A stretch of DNA of 6,977 bases from Bacillota bacterium (lineage in GTDB: Bacteria; Bacillota; Bacilli; Tumebacillales; Effusibacillaceae), in assembly GCA_020059765.1 (NCBI GenBank), contig JAGVBM010000054.1, positions 1-6,977 on the forward strand, written 5' to 3'. This document shows, piece by piece, positions 1 to 5,015 of the stretch. Each line of letters begins with the position of its first letter. Position 1 is the first letter of the stretch. Position numbers and translations under genes: made by a program. A model generated the notes under the pieces. It ran no database searches, was not told the DNA's origin, and saw nothing but the letters and a program-made list of their open reading frames with translations.

Positions 1-32
1 AGAGAAGATAGGCCATCTATCTTCTTTTCTTT
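1..32 (+). terminator. Candidate Rho-independent terminator of the upstream gene
   Basis: AGAAGATAG (3-11) and CTATCTTCT (17-25) form a perfect 9 bp stem around a 5-base loop, and the stem can grow slightly with G-U and A-U pairs at its base and top. It is followed by the T-rich run TTTCTTT (26-32). The stem is AU-rich, so termination may be partial. It probably ends the gene to the left of the window (often pgsA upstream of cinA in Bacillota, an inference from typical gene order). The cinA ribosome binding site starts only 8 bases after it, leaving no room for a promoter between them. Confidence 0.6.
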
Positions 33-53
33 CAATGTGAAAGGGGGATACCT

Positions 54-1289
54 GTGCGTGCAGAAATCATCGCTGTAGGAACGGAACTGCTGCTGGGACA
101 GATTGCGAACACAAACGCCCAATATCTGTCTGACAGACTTGCGCTGGAAGGGGTTAGCGTGTATTATCATCAAGTGGTCGGTGACAATCAGGAGCGTCTG
201 CAGCATGTATTGTCGTTAGCTCAAACCAGATCTGATTTGATCGTTTTGACCGGCGGTTTGGGCCCCACGGATGATGACCTGACCCGGGAGTCAGTGGCAG
301 CGTTTCTTGGCAGGCAATTGCAGGCGGATTCGGATGAACTTCAACGTTTACGGGATTTCTTTACGCAACTCGGCAAGGAAATGCCATTGAACAATCAAAA
401 ACAGACCATGCGGATCGCTGGCGGGCACTTTTTGTCAAATCCCCGTGGAACCGCACCCGGACAATATGTGGAAGACGGGGGACAGCATTATTTCTTGCTG
501 CCGGGACCGCCAACCGAAATGCGGCCGATGGTCGAAGAACAAATGATTCCCCTGCTGCGGTCTGTCATGGCCCAGAGCGTCACAATCCGTTCCCGGGTCC
601 TGCGCATGTTTGGCATCGGAGAATCGGCGATGGAGATGGCTGTTACGGATATATTGAAAGGGCAAACCAATCCGACGATTGCTCCGTTGGCTTCCGAAGG
701 GGAAGTGACGCTTCGCATCACGGCGCGGGCGGATTCGGAAGCAGACGCATATGCCCTGATCCGGCCTGTTGAAGAACAGTTGTACCAGCGATTAGGAAAA
801 TATATTTACGGCATCGACAAGGAAAGCTTGCCTGTCGCGGTGGGCAATCGGCTCAAGGCGAAAAAACAGACCCTGTCTCTTGCCGAAAGCTGTACGGGCG
901 GCCTTGTCGCAGCTATGCTCACAGATATACCCGGAACTTCCGCTTTTTTCAAAGAAGGTTGGGTTACATACAGCAATGATGCCAAGTTGAAACAGCTGGG
1001 TGTCCCACAGGAAATTCTTGACGCGCATGGAGCCGTTTCGGAAGAAACTGCCCGGTTTATGGCGCAAGGAGCAAGACGGGAAGCGAATACCGATTGGGCG
1101 ATCTCGGTTACCGGAATTGCCGGACCGGATGGCGGGTCACCGGAAAAACCGGTAGGCTTGGTATATGTGGCAGTGGCCGGAGCGGATGGAACGACCGTTA
1201 AACAGTTTAATTTTCACGGCGACAGACAACAAATTCGCATTCGTTCTGCAAAAAATGCCTTATACTCACTCTTGAAACGTTTGATATAG
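54..1289 (+). CDS. cinA: CinA: competence/damage-inducible protein with NMN deamidase domain
   Basis: 411 residues, close to the usual length of two-domain CinA proteins (B. subtilis about 416). The N-terminal half is a MoCF/MoaB-like domain (COG1058) with TGGLGPTDDDLT at 66-77 and LPGPPTEM at 149-156. The C-terminal half, from about residue 255, is the CinA/PncC domain, with AESCTGG at 277-283, VTGIAGPDGG at 352-361 and KPVGLVY at 365-371. In characterised family members the C-terminal domain deamidates nicotinamide mononucleotide to nicotinate mononucleotide in pyridine-nucleotide salvage, and the N-terminal domain has ADP-ribose pyrophosphatase activity; both activities are inferred here from the family. 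The name comes from competence-induced cotranscription with recA in streptococci. The protein is cytosolic. The GTG start at 54 is chosen because AAAGGGGG (40-47) sits 6 bases upstream and the protein begins with the typical MRAEIIAVGTELL. The helicase gene follows after 13 bases, so the two are probably cotranscribed. Confidence 0.96.
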   Translation: MRAEIIAVGTELLLGQIANTNAQYLSDRLALEGVSVYYHQVVGDNQERLQHVLSLAQTRSDLIVLTGGLGPTDDDLTRESVAAFLGRQLQADSDELQRLRDFFTQLGKEMPLNNQKQTMRIAGGHFLSNPRGTAPGQYVEDGGQHYFLLPGPPTEMRPMVEEQMIPLLRSVMAQSVTIRSRVLRMFGIGESAMEMAVTDILKGQTNPTIAPLASEGEVTLRITARADSEADAYALIRPVEEQLYQRLGKYIYGIDKESLPVAVGNRLKAKKQTLSLAESCTGGLVAAMLTDIPGTSAFFKEGWVTYSNDAKLKQLGVPQEILDAHGAVSEETARFMAQGARREANTDWAISVTGIAGPDGGSPEKPVGLVYVAVAGADGTTVKQFNFHGDRQQIRIRSAKNALYSLLKRLI

Positions 1290-1302
1290 AAAAGGTGATA
1301 GA

Positions 1303-2886
1303 ATGACAACATTTTTGGAACTTGGATTAAGTAAAAAAGTAATGCAGGCCATAGACGAAATGGGATTTGAAGAGCCATCCCCGATTCAGGCGCAATGTAT
1401 TCCCGTCGTGGTCACGGGTAAAGATGTTGTGGGTCAGGCGCAAACAGGTACCGGAAAGACTGCCGCCTTTGGGATTCCTCTGGTTGAGATGGCTGCGAAC
1501 GCGAGACATGTACAGTCGTTGATTCTGACTCCCACTAGGGAACTGGCGATTCAAGTTGCAGGTGAATTACGAAAAATCGCCAAGTACAAGCGAATTCGTA
1601 CGCTGCCGATCTATGGAGGGCAGTCAATTGGCCATCAGATCAAAGCTCTACAGCAAGGTGTGCAGATCGTCATTGGCACACCCGGACGTGTGCTTGACCA
1701 TATTCGACGGGGAACGTTGAAGCTGGACAAGGTGCGGACGATTGTGCTCGACGAGGCGGATGAAATGCTGGATATGGGATTCATCGAAGACATCGAGGCG
1801 ATTTTGCAAGAAACGCCAAAAGAGCGGCAGACGCTGCTGTTCTCCGCCACAATGCCCGATTTGGTCAAAAAATTGGCGAAACGATACATGAAGGAACCGG
1901 TGGCAGTGACGATCAACCGGGGCGAGGTATCCGTTCCACTGATTGAGCAGGTGTATTACAAAGTGCTGGAACGCAACAAGCTGGAGAGCTTGTGCCGAAT
2001 CATCGACAGTGAGGAAATTCAGCTTGGCATCATTTTCTGCCGTACTAAACGCGGTGTTGACGAATTGACGGAAGCGTTGATCGCCCGCGGCTACATGACA
2101 GACGGACTGCACGGTGATTTGTCTCAGGCGCAACGGGATCGCGTCATGAAAAAGTTCCGCAACGGTGAGATCGAAATGTTGATCGCAACCGATGTGGCGG
2201 CGCGCGGAATCGACGTTGGAAACGTATCCCATGTTGTAAACTATGATATCCCGCAGGATCCCGAGTCATATGTGCACCGGATCGGCCGGACGGGTCGTGC
2301 CGGCAAACGGGGATTGGCACTTACTTTGGTTACCCCGCGGGAGTATAAATTGTTTAAGACAATTGAAAAGGAAACAAAAGCCAACATCGTCATGCGCGAA
2401 GTTCCCACTTTGGCCGATGTGGCCGAAAGGCAAGCGGAAATATGGCGTGACCGGTTGCGTGCAACGGTTCAAGAAGGAGGACTTGCCCATTATCGGGCTA
2501 TTCTCGGCAATTTGTTGGATGAGTTTGACCCTATTGATCTGGCAGCCGCCGCACTGAAATTAACGGCCGGCGATGCCCAGTCGGAAGATGCAGAGGATTA
2601 CGATTTTGGCGATACAGGTGCAGCGCCCGGAATGGTTCGTTTCTTCATCAACATCGGACGCAGCGCAAAAATCGGTCCCTCTGATTTGATCCGCACGATT
2701 TCCGAAGAAGCGGGGATACCTGTCCGAGCAATCGGCAAAATCGACATCTTTGACAAATTTACATTCCTCGAAGTAGAGGAAGAATCGGCTCCATTTGTAT
2801 TCGAATCGCTGCGTCAATCACGGATCAACGGTTCCCGCGTCAACTTGGAACCGGCAAGGCCACGAGAGCGGATGAGCAGAAGATAA
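1303..2886 (+). CDS. DEAD-box ATP-dependent RNA helicase, DeaD/CsdA-CshA type, with DbpA-like RNA-binding domain
   Basis: 527 residues with the full DEAD-box set in order: Q-motif region GFEEPSPIQ (21-29), motif I AQTGTGKT (46-53), Ia PTRELA (77-82), Ib TPGR (126-129), II DEAD (150-153), III SAT (181-183), IV IIFCRTK (243-249), V ATDVAARGIDV (295-305) and VI HRIGRTGRAGK (325-335). A helical stretch at about 370-422 resembles the CsdA/CshA dimerisation region. An acidic linker (427-437) then leads to an RRM-like DbpA/CsdA RNA-binding domain (about 444-518) with a short basic end. Family role: ATP-driven unwinding of structured RNA in ribosome assembly, cold adaptation and mRNA decay. The dimerisation-like stretch fits DeaD/CshA better than DbpA (YxiN), which uses a similar C-terminal domain to bind 23S rRNA; paralogue assignment needs a tree, so no symbol is given. 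The ATG at 1303 has AAAGGTGAT (1291-1299) just upstream. Finding this gene between cinA and recA is not the usual Bacillus order. Confidence 0.93.
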   Translation: MTTFLELGLSKKVMQAIDEMGFEEPSPIQAQCIPVVVTGKDVVGQAQTGTGKTAAFGIPLVEMAANARHVQSLILTPTRELAIQVAGELRKIAKYKRIRTLPIYGGQSIGHQIKALQQGVQIVIGTPGRVLDHIRRGTLKLDKVRTIVLDEADEMLDMGFIEDIEAILQETPKERQTLLFSATMPDLVKKLAKRYMKEPVAVTINRGEVSVPLIEQVYYKVLERNKLESLCRIIDSEEIQLGIIFCRTKRGVDELTEALIARGYMTDGLHGDLSQAQRDRVMKKFRNGEIEMLIATDVAARGIDVGNVSHVVNYDIPQDPESYVHRIGRTGRAGKRGLALTLVTPREYKLFKTIEKETKANIVMREVPTLADVAERQAEIWRDRLRATVQEGGLAHYRAILGNLLDEFDPIDLAAAALKLTAGDAQSEDAEDYDFGDTGAAPGMVRFFINIGRSAKIGPSDLIRTISEEAGIPVRAIGKIDIFDKFTFLEVEEESAPFVFESLRQSRINGSRVNLEPARPRERMSRR

Positions 2887-2918
2887 ACTGCAAAAAAATT
2901 GAATTGGAAAAGGCACTT

Positions 2919-2946
2919 GGCGGAACAGCAGGGCGGCTGGTCCGCT
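2919..2946 (+). other. GC-rich intergenic hairpin after the helicase gene
   Basis: GCGGAACAGC (2920-2929) and GCTGGTCCGC (2936-2945) pair over 10 positions with a single A-G mismatch and a 6-base loop; an outer G-U pair can be added. No T-run follows (TCTAATTGG), so it does not look like a classical intrinsic terminator. It may be a weak or factor-assisted terminator, or a 3' end stabiliser for the cinA-helicase transcript. The function is inferred only from its position, 33 bases after the helicase stop codon. Confidence 0.4.
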
Positions 2947-2950
2947 CTAA

Positions 2951-2978
2951 TTGGATGATATGCATATAAGGCTATAAA
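2951..2978 (+). promoter_or_regulatory. Candidate upstream sigma-A promoter of recA
   Basis: TTGGAT (2951-2956) and TATAAA (2973-2978) are separated by 16 bases. Each box differs from the sigma-A consensus at two positions or fewer. Transcription would start near 2985, about ten bases before the LexA box, so a bound LexA could block it. The region is AT-rich, which makes chance matches easier. Confidence 0.35.
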
Positions 2979-2994
2979 AAAAATCAATATTTGA

Positions 2995-3008
2995 AGAACA
3001 AATGTTTG
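2995..3008 (+). promoter_or_regulatory. LexA (DinR) SOS box upstream of recA
   Basis: AGAACAAATGTTTG matches 11 of 14 positions of the Gram-positive LexA consensus CGAACATATGTTCG, keeping GAAC in the left half and TGTT in the right. It lies about 100 bases before the recA start and shares three bases with the -35 element of the better downstream promoter. This is the expected arrangement for repression of recA relieved by RecA-stimulated LexA self-cleavage after DNA damage. LexA itself is not in the window. Confidence 0.72.
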
Positions 3009-3034
3009 TCTTTTTGTTTCCGGTAGTGTAATAT
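3006..3034 (+). promoter_or_regulatory. Candidate LexA-overlapped sigma-A promoter of recA
   Basis: TTGTCT (3006-3011) and TAATAT (3029-3034) are separated by the ideal 17 bases. Transcription would start near 3041, giving a leader of about 68 bases to the recA GTG. The -35 box overlaps the right end of the LexA box, so repressor binding should exclude RNA polymerase. TATGAT at 3032-3037 is an alternative -10 but has no -35 at suitable spacing. Confidence 0.5.
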
Positions 3035-3092
3035 GATAGCAGGAACTAGAGCAGGAAAAAGCGAATTCATTAGCAGTGAGTTTTTGTCGAAA

Positions 3093-3101
3093 AAGGAGAG
3101 G
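3093..3101 (+). promoter_or_regulatory. Ribosome binding site that fixes the recA start
   Basis: AAGGAGAGG lies 7 bases before the GTG at 3109. An in-frame GTG at 3076 would add 11 residues (starting MSFCRKRR) but has no comparable site upstream, and those residues are not RecA-like. The start at 3109 gives the typical MSDRKAALDMALRQIEKQFG opening. Confidence 0.88.
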
Positions 3102-3108
3102 TACAAGA

Positions 3109-4161
3109 GTGAGCGATCGTAAAGCAGCGCTTGATATGGCGCTACGTCAGATTGAAAAGCAATTTGGCAAAGGCTCGATCATGAAATTGGGTGAAGCTGC
3201 AAATGTGATGACGGTGGAGACGATCTCTTCCGGATCGTTGGCGCTTGATATTGCATTGGGAGTCGGCGGGTTTCCAAGAGGAAGAATTGTCGAAGTCTAC
3301 GGACCGGAATCATCCGGAAAGACAACGGTGACACTGCATGCGATTGCAGAAGTTCAAAAACGCGGCGGACAAGCCGCCTTTATTGATGCGGAACACGCAT
3401 TGGATCCGATTTATGCCAGGAATTTGGGGGTCAACATTGATGAGTTGTTGATTGCCCAGCCGGACACGGGGGAACAGGCGCTGGAAATTGCAGAAGCGTT
3501 AGTACGGTCCGGTGCGGTGGACATTATCGTCATCGACTCAGTAGCCGCCTTGGTGCCGAAAGCTGAAATTGAGGGTGAAATGGGAGATTCCCATGTCGGA
3601 CTGCAAGCACGTCTCATGTCACAGGCCCTGCGCAAACTGTCGGGGGCGATTTCGAAATCGAAAACGATCACTATTTTCATAAACCAGATCCGGGAAAAGG
3701 TCGGTGTGATGTTTGGCAATCCGGAAACTACAACGGGCGGACGAGCGCTTAAGTTTTATTCCTCCATCCGTTTGGAAGTGCGTCGTTCGGAAGCGTTGAA
3801 ACAAGGAAATGATTTGGTAGGCAACCGCACCAAAATCAAAGTGGTGAAGAATAAAGTGGCTCCTCCCTTCAAAGCTGTCGAAGTCGACATCATGTTTGGC
3901 GAAGGAATTTCAAGAGAAGGAACACTGATTGACATGGGAACGGATTTGGACATTGTCGCCAAAAGCGGTGCCTGGTATTCTTTTGAGGATGAGCGTCTCG
4001 GACAAGGACGGGAAAACGCAAAACAATTCTTAAAGGATAATAAGGGAATCGCGGATAAAATCGAGAATAAAATCCGTGATCTTTCCTTGGCTAACGCCCC
4101 AGCCCCCATATCCAGCCAAAGTTTTGCGAAAGACGATGACATGGAGGAGCTTGGAGAGTAA
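3109..4161 (+). CDS. recA: RecA recombinase
   Basis: 350 residues, the normal RecA size. Walker A GPESSGKT is at 65-72, the catalytic glutamate is E95 in FIDAEHALDP (91-100), and the Walker B strand DIIVIDS is at 138-144. Loop L1 is around 153-164. Q193 in FINQIR (190-195) corresponds to the ATP-sensing glutamine of E. coli RecA, and loop L2 runs about 199-210 before GGRALKFYSS. The C-terminal domain ends in an acidic tail (KDDDMEELGE). RecA forms ATP-dependent filaments on single-stranded DNA, pairs homologous strands for repair and recombination, and triggers LexA self-cleavage in the SOS response. The start is GTG. A LexA box and candidate promoters lie upstream, and recX begins on the next base after the TAA stop, so the two should be cotranscribed and translationally coupled. 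Nothing is missing or truncated. Confidence 0.99.
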   Translation: MSDRKAALDMALRQIEKQFGKGSIMKLGEAANVMTVETISSGSLALDIALGVGGFPRGRIVEVYGPESSGKTTVTLHAIAEVQKRGGQAAFIDAEHALDPIYARNLGVNIDELLIAQPDTGEQALEIAEALVRSGAVDIIVIDSVAALVPKAEIEGEMGDSHVGLQARLMSQALRKLSGAISKSKTITIFINQIREKVGVMFGNPETTTGGRALKFYSSIRLEVRRSEALKQGNDLVGNRTKIKVVKNKVAPPFKAVEVDIMFGEGISREGTLIDMGTDLDIVAKSGAWYSFEDERLGQGRENAKQFLKDNKGIADKIENKIRDLSLANAPAPISSQSFAKDDDMEELGE

Positions 4162-4815
4162 ATGACGGTGCGGGGAAGAATTACCGCAATCCAACCGCAA
4201 AAGGCTTATCCGGATCGGGTAAGCCTTTTTGTGAACGGCGAATATGTACTGGGGATTCGCCGTGAACTTGCATACCATCTTCATATTCGTGAGGGGCAGC
4301 TGGTCACGGAAGAAGATCTGGCAGCCTGGCAACATGCGGAGGCGTATGCTGCGGCCCGTGATCTGGCGGTCAAATATTTGGCGGGACAGGCGCGGAGCAT
4401 TCAGCAAGTGGTGGACTATTTGCGGCGAAAAGGCATAGAAACGGATGTGGCGGCGGATACCATTCAATATCTGGAAACATCGGGGTATCTAAACGAAGCA
4501 GGGTATGCGGAATCATTTGTCAACCATCGTATGCAAAGCAAGCCTCGCGGCAAACGGATGATCCGCTGGGAATTGCAGCAAAAAGGCATTTCCGAACAAT
4601 TGATTGATAAAGCACTGATGCAATACGAAGATGAAGCGGAGGTCGCAAGGCGCCTGATTTCCAAAAAAACGGCCAAGTTACAACAAGCAGAGAACGCGGA
4701 TGAGTGGCGTGACATTCAGCGTAAACTTGGAAGATATTTAATGAGTAAAGGATTTTCTTTATCTACGATTCGGATTGTGATGCAGGAACTAAAACAAGGC
4801 CGGTTTACAGAGTGA
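4162..4815 (+). CDS. recX: RecX, regulatory partner of RecA
   Basis: 217 residues, between the short E. coli protein (166) and the longer B. subtilis one (264). It has the tandem three-helix pattern of RecX: an N-terminal basic/beta segment (about 1-30), then helical repeats with the diagnostic GYLNEAGYAESFVNHRM (108-124) and KPRGKRMIRWELQQKGI (127-143), followed by a last repeat with YLMSKGFSLSTIRIVMQEL (192-210). RecX binds RecA filaments and modulates their activity, inhibiting or tuning strand exchange and recombination. The ATG at 4162 directly follows the recA TAA. GGAGAG (4153-4158), inside the last recA codons, is only 3 bases from it but 9 bases from the in-frame GTG at 4168, so the true start could be two codons later. 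An intrinsic-terminator-like hairpin lies within codons 13-23. No terminator is seen after the TGA, so readthrough toward rny is possible. Confidence 0.95.
   Translation: MTVRGRITAIQPQKAYPDRVSLFVNGEYVLGIRRELAYHLHIREGQLVTEEDLAAWQHAEAYAAARDLAVKYLAGQARSIQQVVDYLRRKGIETDVAADTIQYLETSGYLNEAGYAESFVNHRMQSKPRGKRMIRWELQQKGISEQLIDKALMQYEDEAEVARRLISKKTAKLQQAENADEWRDIQRKLGRYLMSKGFSLSTIRIVMQELKQGRFTE
4199..4231 (+). terminator. Intrinsic-terminator-like hairpin inside the 5' end of recX
   Basis: AAAAGGCTTATCC (4199-4211) pairs with GGGTAAGCCTTTT (4217-4229) in a 13 bp stem with one G-U pair and no bulges, around the 5-base loop GGATC. The run TTTTT (4226-4230) ends the structure; counting only GGCTTATCC/GGGTAAGCC as the stem leaves it as a free U-tract. 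The left arm carries AAAA, so it could also act on the opposite strand. It begins 37 bases after the recX ATG and encodes residues 13-23. By form it is a good terminator; activity inside a gene is inferred and would depend on whether ribosomes coming from recA melt it. Confidence 0.55.
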
Positions 4816-4839
4816 GGACCTGCAGAAATCCCTGTGTTC

Positions 4840-4868
4840 TTGACAATGATTGACACTAGGGCTACAAT
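4840..4868 (+). promoter_or_regulatory. Near-consensus sigma-A promoter of rny
   Basis: TTGACA (4840-4845, perfect -35) and TACAAT (4863-4868, one mismatch at -10) have the ideal 17-base spacing. Transcription should start near 4875, giving rny its own leader of about 140 bases. A second TTGACA at 4850-4855 lies one helical turn downstream but has no -10 at a usable distance. This is the strongest promoter in the window and suggests steady, high transcription of rny independent of the SOS-controlled recA-recX unit. Confidence 0.85.
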
Positions 4869-4874
4869 TAAAGT

Positions 4875-5015
4875 GCGTATGAGAAGCTTTACCGGTCTTT
4901 GCCAACAATGGCAATCCGTGATACTGTTTACCGATTATCCCCTTGTCTCGCTTGAGATAGGGCTGCGTCCACGCTCAGGTTTGTGATTATATCTGAGCTA
5001 GGAGGCTATGAAAAT
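4875..5015 (+). promoter_or_regulatory. Structured 5' leader of rny
   Basis: The predicted untranslated leader contains three hairpins in series. TTGCCA/TGGCAA has an ACAA loop (4899-4914). A 9 bp stem with two G-U pairs has a GCTT loop (4941-4962). GCTCAGGT/ATCTGAGC (4973-4998) ends one base before the AGGAGG ribosome binding site. CGGT (4893-4896) and ACCG (4930-4933) could close a larger arm around the first hairpin. I do not recognise a known riboswitch class. Position suggests a role in rny translation or mRNA stability, possibly autoregulation; that is inference. Confidence 0.4.
5000..5005 (+). promoter_or_regulatory. Ribosome binding site that fixes the rny start
   Basis: AGGAGG lies 10 bases before the ATG at 5016 and only 2 bases before an out-of-frame ATG at 5008, which opens a very short frame. 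The in-frame GTG at 4983 lies upstream of this site, inside a hairpin loop, and would put a non-hydrophobic extension before the membrane anchor. The ATG at 5016 is therefore preferred. Confidence 0.85.

Noticed and set aside
1111..1155. Cluster of CCGG tetramers in cinA
   Set aside because: It follows from the codons of the conserved Thr-Gly, Ala-Gly-Pro and Lys-Pro-Val-Gly motifs; there is no regular repeat unit.
1648..2232. 194-codon open frame on the - strand within the helicase gene
   Set aside because: It lies wholly opposite a clearly functional conserved gene, has no recognisable domain and shows no convincing start signal; it is a coding shadow.
2243..2557. 104-codon + strand frame inside the helicase gene
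   Set aside because: It is an out-of-frame shadow of the helicase, with Trp/Arg/Pro-rich composition and no family resemblance.
2980..2992. ComK-like AT box (AAAA-N5-ATTT) before recA
   Set aside because: It is imperfect and single, whereas ComK sites come as spaced pairs; the region is simply AT-rich.
3076..3108. Upstream in-frame GTG start that would lengthen RecA by 11 residues
   Set aside because: There is no ribosome binding site before it, the extra residues are not RecA-like, and a strong site directs initiation to the GTG at 3109.
3647..3660. Perfect 14-base palindrome CGATTTCGAAATCG in recA
   Set aside because: It lies in conserved coding sequence, has no loop for an RNA hairpin, matches no operator I know and can arise by chance.
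4030..4467. 145-codon - strand frame spanning the recA-recX junction
   Set aside because: It is antisense to two conserved genes, with no domain and no promoter or ribosome binding site evidence.
4983..5015. Upstream in-frame GTG start that would lengthen RNase Y by 11 residues
   Set aside because: The AGGAGG lies downstream of it, and the ATG at 5016 gives the normal hydrophobic N-terminus.
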